64,000 bases of DNA from an uncultured Bacilli bacterium (GCA_944332705.1 CALVKM010000001.1:53336-117335); one strand, 5' to 3'; counted from the first letter of the stretch, positions 54,531-62,983 are shown. Notes: generated by a model not told the origin, from the sequence alone. Numbers and translations: made by a program.

Positions 54531-55823
54531 ATGATTGATATTAAATTAATTAGAGAAAATAGTGATTTAGTCAAAGAAAATATTAAGAAGAAATTTCAAG
54601 ATGAAAAATTAGGTTTAGTTGATGAAGTTTATGAATATGATAAGACATATCGGGAATATAAACTTGAAGGAGATAATCTAAGAGCTAAAAGAAATGAATT
54701 AAGTAAAGAAATCGGAGCTTTAATGCGGGAAAGTAAAAAAAGCGATGCTGAAAAAATTAAGAGCGAAGTAACCCGTATTAATGAAAGAATTAAAGAACTT
54801 GAAGAAAGTGAAGAAAATTTAGAGCATGAAATAAAATCAAGAATGATGGTTATTCCTAATATTATTGATGATTCTGTTCCAATTGGTAAAGATGATTCAG
54901 AAAATGTCGAATTAGAAAGATTTGGAGAACCAATAGTTCCTAATTATGAAATACCTTACCATGCTGATATTTTGGAAAACCTAAGTGGTCTTGATAAAGA
55001 TGCCGCAGGCAGAACTAGTGGTAATGGTTTTTACTATTTAATCGGAGACATTGCTAGACTTTCTAGTGCTATGCTTGCTTATGCAAGAGACTTCATGATT
55101 GATAAAGGATTTACTTACTGCATTCCACCATTTATGATTCGTAGTGATGTTGTAACTGGTGTTATGTCCTTTGCGGAAATGGATGCCATGATGTATAAAA
55201 TAGAAGGTGAAGATTTATACTTAATTGGAACAAGCGAACACTCTATGATAGGAAGATTTAAAGATCAAATTGTTAAAGAAGAAAGTTTGCCTATTACTAT
55301 GACTTCCTATTCTCCATGTTTTAGAAAAGAAGTGGGAGCTCATGGTATTGAAGAACGAGGAATATACCGTGTTCATCAATTTGAAAAACAAGAAATGATT
55401 GTACTATGTAAACCTGAAGAATCTTTTGCCTGGTATGAAAAAATGTGGAAATTTACGGTAGAACTATTTAGAAATTTAGATATACCTGTAAGAACACTTG
55501 AATGTTGTAGTGGAGATCTTGCTGATTTAAAAGTAAAATCTGTTGATGTTGAAGCTTGGAGTCCACGCCAAAAGAAGTATTTTGAAGTTGGTTCATGCTC
55601 TAATTTAGGTGATGCTCAAGCAAGAAGACTAGGTATTAGAACAAAGGGTGAAAATGGCAATTACTTTGTTCATACTTTAAATAATACAGTTTTAGCATCA
55701 ACTAGAGCATTAATTGCTTTAATTGAAAATAACTATCAAAGTGATGGTTCTGTAAAAGTTCCTAAAGTATTACAACCTTATATGGGAGGCTTAGAAGTAA
55801 TAAAACCTAAAAATGCAAAATAA
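54531..55823 (+). CDS. serS: Seryl-tRNA synthetase
   Basis: A 430-residue class II synthetase that charges tRNA-Ser. The N-terminal coiled-coil arm (about 30-105) is present, and the catalytic core has motif 2 (SPCFRKEVGAHG...RGIYRVHQFEKQE) and motif 3 (NTVLASTRALIALIENN) with EVGSCSNLGDAQARRLGIR before it. The length matches the bacterial family. It is controlled by the T-box leader and followed by a terminator. Confidence 0.98.
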   Translation: MIDIKLIRENSDLVKENIKKKFQDEKLGLVDEVYEYDKTYREYKLEGDNLRAKRNELSKEIGALMRESKKSDAEKIKSEVTRINERIKELEESEENLEHEIKSRMMVIPNIIDDSVPIGKDDSENVELERFGEPIVPNYEIPYHADILENLSGLDKDAAGRTSGNGFYYLIGDIARLSSAMLAYARDFMIDKGFTYCIPPFMIRSDVVTGVMSFAEMDAMMYKIEGEDLYLIGTSEHSMIGRFKDQIVKEESLPITMTSYSPCFRKEVGAHGIEERGIYRVHQFEKQEMIVLCKPEESFAWYEKMWKFTVELFRNLDIPVRTLECCSGDLADLKVKSVDVEAWSPRQKKYFEVGSCSNLGDAQARRLGIRTKGENGNYFVHTLNNTVLASTRALIALIENNYQSDGSVKVPKVLQPYMGGLEVIKPKNAK

Positions 55824-55838
55824 ATTTTTGCATTTTTT
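55809..55838 (+). terminator. Terminator of serS
   Basis: AAAATGCAAAA and TTTTTGCATTTTTT pair across the serS stop codon. Confidence 0.85.
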
Positions 55839-55880
55839 AAGATTTTATGGTATTATACTTGACATAAAAAAGGTGATTTT

Positions 55881-56504
55881 ATGGATGATACTATAATTCA
55901 AACAATAATATATTTAGCTACTGCTATAGGAAGTAATGAATTTAATAATTATTTAGAAAGACTTAATTTTAAAGAATTTAATGAAGAATTTAAAAATAAT
56001 GATTTTAGTGAATTAGATGCCTATATTTTAAGTGAGAAAATGTCTTATAATAAATCTCTTAATTTATTGCCAGTAGCTAATATAATTGCATCTTTAGTGC
56101 ATTACTTGCATCGTAATAAATTAATGAGTGAAATAACCTTTAGGGTAAAAGGTAAAACCTCCTATATAGAGGCTATTAGAAAAAGAAATAAAGAATTAGA
56201 AAACTATCGAAATGGTCCCAGAAAATATTTTGTGGGGTTTTTTGAAGGTGATAAACCAATTGTTATTTGGTTTACCTTTAATGGGGTAGTTATTGATATT
56301 TTAGATGATTCATCAGCATTATTTAATATTTTAAGTGATGAAGAAAAAGTACTTAAAATTGTAGATATTTTTAATGATTTAATAAATGGTGTTGAAGGAT
56401 ATATACATAGTGAAAATATTAATGAAGTATTAAATTCTCATTTAGTTAGAAATCTTATTAAAGAGTATAAAATGGGAAAAGATGATTTTAATAGGTCGAG
56501 ATAG
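55881..56504 (+). CDS. Unknown cytoplasmic protein
   Basis: A 207-residue protein with no family I recognise. The N-terminal half is helical; the C-terminal half contains RKYFVGFFEGDKPIVIWFTF and VVIDILDDSSALFNIL, a likely small beta-sheet. AAAAGGTGA precedes the ATG. It is a single-gene unit after serS; its stop codon is directly followed by the phased TGTCGAA boxes. Confidence 0.5.
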   Translation: MDDTIIQTIIYLATAIGSNEFNNYLERLNFKEFNEEFKNNDFSELDAYILSEKMSYNKSLNLLPVANIIASLVHYLHRNKLMSEITFRVKGKTSYIEAIRKRNKELENYRNGPRKYFVGFFEGDKPIVIWFTFNGVVIDILDDSSALFNILSDEEKVLKIVDIFNDLINGVEGYIHSENINEVLNSHLVRNLIKEYKMGKDDFNRSR

Positions 56505-56541
56505 TGTCGAATTTTGGCTAGTTTTGTCAGGTTTTGTCGAA
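56505..56541 (+). promoter_or_regulatory. Four 10-bp-phased TGTCGAA-type boxes (set 1)
   Basis: TGTCGAA (56505), TGGCTAG (56515), TGTCAGG (56525) and TGTCGAA (56535) repeat every 10 bp, joined by TTT. Two copies fit the Spo0A 0A-box consensus (TGNCGAA) exactly and two are degenerate. The last box is 11 bp before a -35 element. One DNA turn of spacing puts all sites on the same face, as for a cooperative activator. Confidence 0.75.
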
Positions 56542-56545
56542 TCGC

Positions 56546-56573
56546 TTGCAAAATGAAAATAATAGTATAAAAT
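56546..56573 (+). promoter_or_regulatory. Promoter of candidate small RNA 1
   Basis: -35 TTGCAA (56546-56551), 16-nt spacer, -10 TAAAAT (56568-56573). The same arrangement occurs in the second unit at 56772-56799. Confidence 0.7.
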
Positions 56574-56580
56574 AGTTGTT

Positions 56581-56727
56581 GAAAGCGGGTTTTGGTAGGT
56601 TCCTTTCTCAACTATAACCTTTCTTAAACACTTAACTCACTCTTAATATTAAAGATGATTAATAAATCCTTAAAAATCCCGCTTTCACAGAGGGATTATA
56701 TAGTAAGATAAACATTCTTACTTTTTT
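56581..56727 (+). ncRNA. Candidate small RNA 1
   Basis: Predicted start just after the -10 box. The RNA begins GAAAGCGGG, which pairs exactly with CCCGCTTTC at 56678-56686 to close an 88-nt internal region, and ends in an intrinsic terminator, AGTAAGA-loop-TCTTACT plus T-run (56702-56727). No ribosome site with an open frame is visible inside, so it is probably non-coding. I do not recognise the family; it does not look like 6S, SRP or tmRNA. Confidence 0.6.
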
Positions 56728-56740
56728 CTAAACCTAATTT

Positions 56741-56767
56741 TGTCGAACTATGTCGAATGGTGTCGAA
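56741..56767 (+). promoter_or_regulatory. Three 10-bp-phased TGTCGAA boxes (set 2)
   Basis: TGTCGAA at 56741, 56751 and 56761, all perfect 0A-box matches at exact 10-bp spacing. The last is 11 bp before the -35, the same distance as in set 1. Confidence 0.8.
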
Positions 56768-56771
56768 TCAC

Positions 56772-56799
56772 TTGCAAAATAAAGAAAAAGTTATAAAAT
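56772..56799 (+). promoter_or_regulatory. Promoter of candidate small RNA 2
   Basis: -35 TTGCAA (56772-56777), 16-nt spacer, -10 TAAAAT (56794-56799). About 35 bp of this region (CTTGCAAAAT...TATAAAATAG...TTGAAAGCG) match the first promoter. Confidence 0.7.
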
Positions 56800-56806
56800 A
56801 GATATT

Positions 56807-56852
56807 GAAAGCGAAGCAACCCTGTTCCTTAAAAGTCGCTTTCTTTTATTTT
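56807..56852 (+). ncRNA. Candidate small RNA 2 (hairpin)
   Basis: Starting at the predicted transcription start, GAAAGCGA pairs with TCGCTTTC (56836-56843), followed by TTTTATTTT, so the whole RNA is one terminator-like hairpin of about 45 nt. The loop GCAACCCTGTTCCTTAAAAG shares GTTCCTT with the corresponding part of RNA 1. It lies 53 nt before miaB. Confidence 0.5.
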
Positions 56853-56904
56853 ACAAAGAATCTATAATATGATAAAATATTTTAAGTGAAGTGAGGTAGT
56901 ATAA

Positions 56905-58305
56905 ATGAATAAACCAGATTTATGCAAAGCTAAAGATAGAAGTAAAGTAGATATAAAATATATTGATGCTTCCGCAGATTTAAAACCTATATTTAAAGGT
57001 AAAAAGTATTTTCTTAGAACTTATGGCTGCCAAATGAATGTTCATGATTCAGAACAAATTAGATATTATCTAGAAGCTTTAGGTTACACTCCAGTAGATA
57101 CTCTAGAAGATGCAGATATTGTTGTGCTTAATACTTGTGCTATTAGAGAAAATGCTAAGGATAAAGTATTTGGATACTTAGGTAGATGTAAACATTTAAA
57201 GAGTACAAATAAAGATTTAATCATTGTTTTAACAGGATGTTTAATGCAACTTCCAAGTGAAGTAGAAGAAATTGAGAAGAATCACAAATATATTGATATA
57301 GTAATAGGTACTCACAATCTAAATGAATTACCAGATTTAATTATGAATAAAGCTGGACAAAATATTGAAGTATATTCTAATAGTGATGAAGTACCAGAAA
57401 ATGTCGGATACAGTAGAGATTCCAAAATTTCTGCTTGGATTAATATTCAATATGGTTGTGATAAGTTTTGTACTTATTGTATAGTTCCTTTTACTCGTGG
57501 TCGTGAGAGAAGTAGAAAAATGGAAAGCATTTTGAAGGAAGTAGAAGATTTAAAAAAGAAGGGTTATTTAGAAATAACTTTGCTTGGTCAAAATGTTAAT
57601 GCTTATGGTAAAGACTTAAACCTTGGTTATGATTTTGCAGATTTACTCGAAAATGTTGCTAAAATTGGTATTCCTCGTGTTCGTTTTGTAACCAGTCATC
57701 CTTGGAATTTTACGGATAGAATGATTGATATAATTGCTAAATATGAAAATATTATGCCATATATCCATTTACCTATTCAATCAGGTAGTGATAATATCTT
57801 AAAGAAAATGAACAGAAGATATACTATAGATGAATATAAAAAACTATTTGATACCATTAAAGCAAGAGTGCCAAATGTTAGTATCACAACTGATATTATC
57901 GTAGGTTTTCCAAATGAAACAGAAGAAGACTTTCAAGCTACTTTAGATATAGTTGACTATTGTAAATATGACAGTGCCTTTACTTTCATTTTCTCACCTA
58001 GAGAAGGCACCTATGCGGCAACTCTAGAAGATCATGTTAGTATGGATGAAAAAAATAAAAGACTCCAAACACTAAATAAAAAAGTAAATGCTTATGCTAT
58101 GGAAGCTAATAAAAAATTAGTAGGTAAAATAGTAGATGTTTTAATTATTGGCAAGAGTGAAAAAGGTGAAGATAAAGTTTGTGGTTATACCGATACCATG
58201 AAACTTGTTAATGTCATTGGTAGTGATGATTTAATAGGTAAAATAGTTCCAGTAAAAATACTTGATGCAAAAAGCTTTAGTTTAGATGGTGAAGTAGCAA
58301 AATAA
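56905..58305 (+). CDS. miaB: tRNA methylthiotransferase MiaB
   Basis: A 466-residue radical-SAM enzyme that adds a methylthio group to N6-isopentenyl-A37 of tRNA. The N-terminal UPF0004 domain binds one Fe-S cluster with Cys in TYGCQMNVHDSEQ, NTCAIRENA and LTGCLMQ; the radical SAM motif is CDKFCTYC; a C-terminal TRAM domain (LVGKIVDVLIIGKSEKGEDK) binds tRNA. GAGG precedes the ATG. The length is normal for the family. Two candidate small RNA units lie directly upstream. Confidence 0.97.
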   Translation: MNKPDLCKAKDRSKVDIKYIDASADLKPIFKGKKYFLRTYGCQMNVHDSEQIRYYLEALGYTPVDTLEDADIVVLNTCAIRENAKDKVFGYLGRCKHLKSTNKDLIIVLTGCLMQLPSEVEEIEKNHKYIDIVIGTHNLNELPDLIMNKAGQNIEVYSNSDEVPENVGYSRDSKISAWINIQYGCDKFCTYCIVPFTRGRERSRKMESILKEVEDLKKKGYLEITLLGQNVNAYGKDLNLGYDFADLLENVAKIGIPRVRFVTSHPWNFTDRMIDIIAKYENIMPYIHLPIQSGSDNILKKMNRRYTIDEYKKLFDTIKARVPNVSITTDIIVGFPNETEEDFQATLDIVDYCKYDSAFTFIFSPREGTYAATLEDHVSMDEKNKRLQTLNKKVNAYAMEANKKLVGKIVDVLIIGKSEKGEDKVCGYTDTMKLVNVIGSDDLIGKIVPVKILDAKSFSLDGEVAK

Positions 58306-58328
58306 AAACAGAAAGAAGGTGTATTTGA

Positions 58329-59039
58329 TTGAATGATATTCTAGAAAAAATTGCAGATGAAAAATATAATTTGGAATTAAAAGAACAAGTTAATTTTGAT
58401 GAACCTAAAAATTATTTGAAAGCGGTTAGCTCTTTTGCTAATGGATTTGATATTGGTTACATAATATTTGGGATAGAAGAGGGAAGCATTAATTAATGCT
58501 GAAGCACATAGACAATATCTAATGAGAGGAACAAATATTGAAATCGGATATTATGATGATAGAATAGAAATCATTTCTTATGGTGGTTTGGAAGATAGGA
58601 GAAATTTAGAAGATTTTTTAAAAAAACCAACTAGTACTAGAAGAAACCAATTATTATGTGATATTTTGTCTAGATTAGATTTTATGGAGCGCAGAGGAAG
58701 CGGAATATTTAAAATGTTTCAAGCTTATAAAGATGATGAAAAAAAGCCTAAAATTGAATTGTACGATAATATATTCTCTGTAACTTTTTATAGTAGATTT
58801 TATTTAAATAATTTAGCAGATGTCCAAAAACATCCGAAAACATCCGAAAACATCCGAAAACCTTGGTTTTGGAATATATAAAAAATAATGAAAGGTCTTA
58901 TAAAAAATATATAATAGATTTGAAATTAACTGAAGGTCAAGTTAAGCATGCTATAAAAACTTTAAAAGAAAATAATGAAATAAAAAGTGTTGGAAAAGGT
59001 AAAAATACTTATTATGTAACAAATGATGAAATAAAATAA
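58329..59039 (+). pseudogene. Broken AlbA-type ATP-binding/DNA-binding regulator
   Basis: Three pieces of one family are in order. Piece 1 (TTG 58329-58496) reads LEKIADEKYNLELKEQVNF and AVSSFANGFDIGYIIFGIEE, the AlbA_2 domain start. Then most of the middle is deleted. Piece 2 (frame from 58492 to 58881) reads INAEAHRQY, YYDDRIEIISYGGLED and LDFMERRGSGIFKM. Piece 3 (frame from 58860 to 59039) is a winged helix, LTEGQVKHAIKTLKENNEI. Intact relatives are about 450 residues. Even if piece 2 and 3 were rejoined, the internal deletion leaves no functional protein. Confidence 0.8.
58831..58860 (+). repeat. 10-bp tandem repeat, three copies
   Basis: CATCCGAAAA is repeated three times exactly; a degenerate fourth unit (TGTCCAAAAA) precedes it. 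It lies between piece 2 and piece 3 of the broken regulator. Because the unit is not a multiple of 3, each gain or loss changes the frame: one more copy would join the two pieces. Confidence 0.9.
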
Positions 59040-59062
59040 ATACATCATATAAGTTTTAAAAT

Positions 59063-59100
59063 AAAAGATTTATATATCCATTTTATATATAAATCTTTTT
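59063..59100. terminator. Bidirectional terminator
   Basis: AAAAGATTTATATAT and ATATATAAATCTTTTT form a long stem over the stop codon of the minus-strand GNAT gene, with T-runs on both strands. Confidence 0.85.
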
Positions 59101-59501
59101 ATATTGTCTCCTAAAACTAGTTCTTGGTATTTTTCAAAACCAAACTTTTCATATAGATTAATATGTCTAGTATGTAAATAAATAGTTTTAATATTTAACT
59201 TTTTCATAAACTCTGGAATAGATTCAATTAATATTCGCCCATAACCTAAATGTCTATATTCTTCTTTTACATAAACATTAGCAATCCATGGGGTATAGGA
59301 AGTATTATCACTATCATGCTCTACAATTTGATAAAAGCCAATTAACTTATTATCTTTTAATAAAATAATAGTAATAGGGTAAATATTATTAATTATTCCA
59401 TTTTTTATATTATCTATGGTTTCAATATTAATCCATTTAAGAATTATATCATTTATTTCCTTGATATAAGGACTATTTATATCATTTAAGATATTTAACA
59501 T
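59070..59501 (-). CDS. GNAT-family N-acetyltransferase
   Basis: A 143-residue single-domain protein. VYVKEEYRHLGYGRILIESI holds the acetyl-CoA pyrophosphate loop (R-x-L-G-Y-G), and IYLHTRHINLYEKFGFEKYQ is the family's C-terminal motif. The substrate is unknown. ATG 59501 follows GGAGA by 7 nt; the TTG at 59513 is a worse start. It overlaps the MBL-fold gene by 7 nt, so both are made from one mRNA. Confidence 0.88.
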   Translation of the reverse strand: MLNILNDINSPYIKEINDIILKWINIETIDNIKNGIINNIYPITIILLKDNKLIGFYQIVEHDSDNTSYTPWIANVYVKEEYRHLGYGRILIESIPEFMKKLNIKTIYLHTRHINLYEKFGFEKYQELVLGDNIKRFIYKMDI

Positions 59502-60370
59502 ATTGTTCTCCAATACATTATGTTATCTTTAAACTCATAACTTATTTTAGAAGTATCATATAAATAAGATAAATATGATTTTATAGTACTACCAACTAAA
59601 ATATATTGATTAGAATTCATAGTTAAACCATATTCATCAAATATATATTTTAATATTTGTTCAAATGTTTGATATTCATTACAATAGTTTAAAATTTTAT
59701 TACATATTTCAGTAATTTTTTCTTTGTTCATTGTAATAAGTTTAGAAATATCACTTGAGGCATTACCATGGGATGGAATAAATAATTTGCCATTTAATGT
59801 ACTTAAAAAATCTAGGCTATTTAAATATTCTTCAACATTATAAATAAAAAATACATGATATTTATTTATTGTTTCTTCACCAAATAGGGAATCTCCAAGA
59901 AAGTATATATCATCACTTGTTTTAATTCCTATCATATTAAAATAATGCCCTTTTAATGAAAAATACTCTAATCCTTTAGGTAAATTATTATCAATATTGC
60001 TAGTTTTAGATTCTTTAGCCATTAAAAATTTATTTCTTAAATCTTTAAATGGATAGCCACCATATAAAAATGCTCCTTCTAAAATAGGATTTTCTATAAA
60101 ACAATTTTCAATATCTGGCGCTAGAATTTGACAATTAGTTCTATTTTGAATAATTTTGTTTCCACCGATATGATCTGCATTGGAATGGGTATTAATTATA
60201 CCTTTTATATTCCAACCTTGTTCAGCAATTATTTTAAGTATTTTTCTTCCAGCATCACTATCATTGGCGGTATCTATTAAATAAATATCTTTGTCATTTA
60301 CTTTATATATTCCAATATTAGTAGGATTTTTTAGATAATAAGTATTTTGACCAACTTGAATTAATTCCAT
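59495..60370 (-). CDS. MBL-fold metallo-hydrolase
   Basis: A 291-residue protein. The zinc motif NTHSNADHIGGNKII (T-H-x-x-x-D-H), the later SHGN and the N-terminal IYLIDTANDSDAGRKIL place it in the metallo-beta-lactamase superfamily, closest in layout to glyoxalase II-like hydrolases. A helical C-terminal extension (about 215-291) may be a winged helix. The first His of HxHxD is replaced by Ser (H-S-N-A-D-H), which may weaken one zinc site. GAAGGTG precedes the ATG. It is coupled to the GNAT gene. Confidence 0.87.
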   Translation of the reverse strand: MELIQVGQNTYYLKNPTNIGIYKVNDKDIYLIDTANDSDAGRKILKIIAEQGWNIKGIINTHSNADHIGGNKIIQNRTNCQILAPDIENCFIENPILEGAFLYGGYPFKDLRNKFLMAKESKTSNIDNNLPKGLEYFSLKGHYFNMIGIKTSDDIYFLGDSLFGEETINKYHVFFIYNVEEYLNSLDFLSTLNGKLFIPSHGNASSDISKLITMNKEKITEICNKILNYCNEYQTFEQILKYIFDEYGLTMNSNQYILVGSTIKSYLSYLYDTSKISYEFKDNIMYWRTIC

Positions 60371-60415
60371 AAAACACCTTCTTTTTATTATTATAACATT
60401 ATTTAATAATTAAAA

Positions 60416-60437
60416 AAACTAGAATTATCTAGTTTTA
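60416..60437 (-). terminator. Terminator of the 98-residue gene
   Basis: AAACTAGA-ATTA-TCTAGTTT, with T-runs in minus-strand orientation, overlaps the stop of the minus-strand gene at 60425. Confidence 0.6.
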
Positions 60438-60721
60438 TGAGTATTTTCATCATTTAAATTATTTTCTAGTAGGAAATCTCTTAATGGTTCATAACGCATT
60501 AATTCACCAGCTAGTAAATACATATTTTCTTTTAGAATATTTAGTTCTTCTGATGGTACAACTACTTGTTGTTGGTTTTCAGCATAAGTAGTCATTATGT
60601 GGATAGTAGTTGTATACATCATATTAGCACGATTATATAAATCCATTAATAATTCCCAATCACTAATTCTAAGTTCTAATGTTTCTTTAATTAGTTCATT
60701 TAATTCTTTAATACTTTCCAT
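60425..60721 (-). CDS. Small helical protein, unknown
   Basis: A 98-residue, predicted all-helical cytoplasmic protein (SIKELNELIKETLELRISDW, Met-rich centre). I know no family. A perfect AAGGAGGATAT ribosome site precedes the ATG. Single-gene unit with its own terminator. Confidence 0.6.
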   Translation of the reverse strand: MESIKELNELIKETLELRISDWELLMDLYNRANMMYTTTIHIMTTYAENQQQVVVPSEELNILKENMYLLAGELMRYEPLRDFLLENNLNDENTHKTR

Positions 60722-60782
60722 ATATCCTCCTTATCTTGGAATGTATTAACTATAATAGCATATTTTATCAAAAAATGATATA

Positions 60783-61493
60783 TTATTTACAAAAATTGTC
60801 TATAAAATCTTTATTATATTTGCTATTTTTAATTATTTTATATGTTTCATTGCTACTGTCTTTATTACATCTTATAACATCATAAAATAAAGTATCATAA
60901 TATATTACATCTTCACCAGTAACTTTTGCTAAACAAAATCTTGGGGCTTGATTGATATTAATAACTCCAATATAATCTATAACAAATAACATTGCTATAA
61001 AAATTATAAAGTAGCCAAAGTTACAAATAATTCTTTTAATATAACTTAATTTTTTAGTAAATTTGCTAACACCAATTAAGGATGCCATAGCACCAATTAC
61101 TGAGTAAATAGCTCCCCAACTAGATTCACTTGGAAATATAGCCATGGCACTAATAGTAATAAAAATACCAAATATTATTAATATTAAACCAATAAAATTA
61201 TTTTTATCTTTAATCTTTTTGTTAGTAAAATTAATGGTATTAACAATATTTTCTTCTAATTTTTCTTGATATTCTTTCTTACTTACTACCTCACCACTCA
61301 TTAAATCATTTAATGTGATATCTAGTTCATCACATAATGGTTTAAATAATGCTAAATCAGGCATATTTCTGCCATTTTCCCAGTTTCCTATAGTACGATC
61401 TGATACACCAAGTTTTTCCGCTAAGTCTTGTTGAGTCATATTCTTATTCTTCCGGCATTTACAAATAAATTTACCAATTTTTTCTTGATTCAT
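60783..61493 (-). CDS. XRE-family regulator with membrane anchor and exported C-terminal domain
   Basis: A 236-residue protein. Residues 5-60 are a textbook XRE HTH (MTQQDLAEKLGVSDRTIGNW). A linker follows (about 65-97), then four membrane helices (about 98-118, 125-142, 152-170). The tail (about 175-236), with Cys in APRFCLAKV and VIRCNKD, lies outside. DNA binding and an external domain in one protein suggest direct sensing of an outside signal. AAGGAGG precedes the ATG. The small membrane-protein genes upstream at 61.5-63.5 kb on the same strand may be its targets or partners. Confidence 0.85.
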   Translation of the reverse strand: MNQEKIGKFICKCRKNKNMTQQDLAEKLGVSDRTIGNWENGRNMPDLALFKPLCDELDITLNDLMSGEVVSKKEYQEKLEENIVNTINFTNKKIKDKNNFIGLILIIFGIFITISAMAIFPSESSWGAIYSVIGAMASLIGVSKFTKKLSYIKRIICNFGYFIIFIAMLFVIDYIGVININQAPRFCLAKVTGEDVIYYDTLFYDVIRCNKDSSNETYKIIKNSKYNKDFIDNFCK

Positions 61494-61550
61494 AATTTCC
61501 TCCTTCGCTCATATTATATAAAATATTTTAGATTTTTAATAGGAAATAAA

Positions 61551-62207
61551 TCAAGGGTTATTATTTTTTAATACTTCTTCATTAAATTTTTCCATAAATT
61601 CATCAGTTGTTGACCAAAAAAAGTCATATCCGGAGATTTTGTATAGAGCATAAGCACAAAGATATTCATAGACACCACGGTTTTGACTTTTATAAATTAT
61701 TAAGTATAGAGGTTTCATAGCAGAATCTCCAATATCTACTACTTTTTTAAAACACTCATATTCTAAAATTCTAGCCCATCCTTCAGTAACAATAATTTCT
61801 GGATTTGCTCTTTCTTCTTCATAAGCTTCATTAACTAATGTTTGTAATTCACTACTAACTTCATTTAATATATCTATATCAATATTTTTGAGTAATAATT
61901 CTTCATTAACCCCATTTTCAGTTATTTCTTTCCAAGTTATTTTTTGTGCAGTAGAGGAATCTATATTATTAATTGTATTTGGACAAGTATATTCTTCCCA
62001 TTTAAATATTGTTTTTTTAAAATCTTTACAATAATAAGTTTTAGTAAGTGCTCCTACATCTAATTTATCTACAGTACTACCATCAATATTTTTAGTAATT
62101 TTTATAAGTGGGCTATTATTAAGTACTTTTGCTTGAATACAATCTATTACTAAAAACACTGAAAAAATCCCAATAATTATTAATATTATTTTTACATATT
62201 TTTTCAT
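61551..62207 (-). CDS. Exported or membrane-anchored protein, unknown
   Basis: A 218-residue protein with an N-terminal helix (KIILIIIGIFSVFLVIDCIQ) and a hydrophilic domain outside the membrane with four Cys. I know no family. Its ATG overlaps the stop of the 51-residue gene by one base (TAATG), so the run of small genes from 62.97 to 61.55 kb is one transcript. Confidence 0.6.
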   Translation of the reverse strand: MKKYVKIILIIIGIFSVFLVIDCIQAKVLNNSPLIKITKNIDGSTVDKLDVGALTKTYYCKDFKKTIFKWEEYTCPNTINNIDSSTAQKITWKEITENGVNEELLLKNIDIDILNEVSSELQTLVNEAYEEERANPEIIVTEGWARILEYECFKKVVDIGDSAMKPLYLIIYKSQNRGVYEYLCAYALYKISGYDFFWSTTDEFMEKFNEEVLKNNNP

Positions 62208-62362
62208 TATTTTTTAAATACCAATATTGCTTTCGCGGAATTTGTAATAGACATAGTAACTAAAACATATCCTTTTTGCAACATTTCATTAGCTTCCATT
62301 TCTATTTTTCTTGCCATATCATTTGTTTTTGGAGCATATTCTATAACAACCGTTTTATACAT
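62207..62362 (-). CDS. 51-residue DUF4177-like protein
   Basis: A short gene, MYKTVVIEYAPKTNDMARKI, then EMLQKGYVLVTMSITNSAKA. The pattern of two strands around an amphipathic helix resembles small DUF4177-type proteins, which is only a guess. GAGGAATAA precedes the ATG. The stop overlaps the next gene (TAATG), which supports that it is translated. Confidence 0.55.
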   Translation of the reverse strand: MYKTVVIEYAPKTNDMARKIEMEANEMLQKGYVLVTMSITNSAKAILVFKK

Positions 62363-62363
62363 T

Positions 62364-62558
62364 TTATTCCTCCTTACTTTTAGAAATATATATTATTAAT
62401 AAAATTATTCCTATTAAATTAATACCTAGAGCTAAACCTAGTAGTAAACCTGAACTAAATTCACCAAAAGAAGAACCATTACCCCTAAAAAAAGTTTGAG
62501 ATAAGTATAATATATTACCAAGTATTATTAAAGATATTCCAACTTTTCCTTTATTCAT
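62364..62558 (-). CDS. Small two-helix membrane protein
   Basis: A 64-residue protein with two membrane helices (about 6-21 and 36-58) joined by a short loop and a basic/acidic tail (SKSKEE). The N-terminus MNKGKVGISL resembles those of the other tiny membrane proteins in this stretch. GTGAGGAA precedes the ATG. Function unknown. Confidence 0.55.
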   Translation of the reverse strand: MNKGKVGISLIILGNILYLSQTFFRGNGSSFGEFSSGLLLGLALGINLIGIILLIIYISKSKEE

Positions 62559-62753
62559 TATTCCTCACTTTCAAATTATTAATAAATCCCGATATCGCCG
62601 ATAAAAGCCAACATATACCAACAATAATTAAAAATATTTTCCAACCAATACTATCATCAAAAACAAATATAAAGTATATAAGGCAATAAGGCTAATTATT
62701 ATAGCAATACCATATAAACATAGATTTAATATTCTTAATTTTTTCTTATTCAC
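62551..62753 (-). pseudogene. Frameshifted small membrane protein
   Basis: From GTG 62753 (after GGAGG) the frame reads NKKKLRILNLCLYGIAIIIS, a membrane helix, then stops early. The neighbouring frame continues as FDDSIGWKIFLIIVGICWLL, a second helix, to a TAA at 62551. A single indel near 62655 separates the halves. Together they would make a two-helix protein of about 67 residues like its neighbours. Confidence 0.6.
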
Positions 62754-62775
62754 ATTGACCTCCACAAATTACCAT

Positions 62776-62970
62776 TTATCCATCAATACTCACTTCATAA
62801 AAATTCTCAAATATTCCATCAAACTCTACATCAATAATGTGTATATCATCTAATGTTTGTTCAAGATATGATAATCTATTATTATCTAGGGCTATTAAAG
62901 GATTACCTAACGAATTTCTAATAATTTCAACATCATTTATTTCAAACATTTCTTCAATATCAGAAAGCAT
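62776..62970 (-). CDS. Small acidic soluble protein, unknown
   Basis: A 64-residue acidic protein (MLSDIEEMFEINDVEIIRNS, then SYLEQTLDDIHIIDVEFDGI). It is soluble, in contrast to the membrane proteins around it. There is no clear ribosome site, and the frame could be the remaining end of a longer gene. The 12-bp inverted repeat at 62984-63037 lies just before it. Confidence 0.4.
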   Translation of the reverse strand: MLSDIEEMFEINDVEIIRNSLGNPLIALDNNRLSYLEQTLDDIHIIDVEFDGIFENFYEVSIDG

Positions 62971-62983
62971 ATATTGTATTATA

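Noticed and set aside
56581..56727. 6S, SRP or tmRNA gene
   Set aside because: The length and stem pattern do not fit: no long 6S central bubble, no SRP GGAA/Alu core, no tRNA-like end.
58831..58860. CRISPR-like repeat
   Set aside because: Three 10-bp units without spacers; a simple tandem repeat. No CRISPR array or cas gene is seen anywhere in the window.
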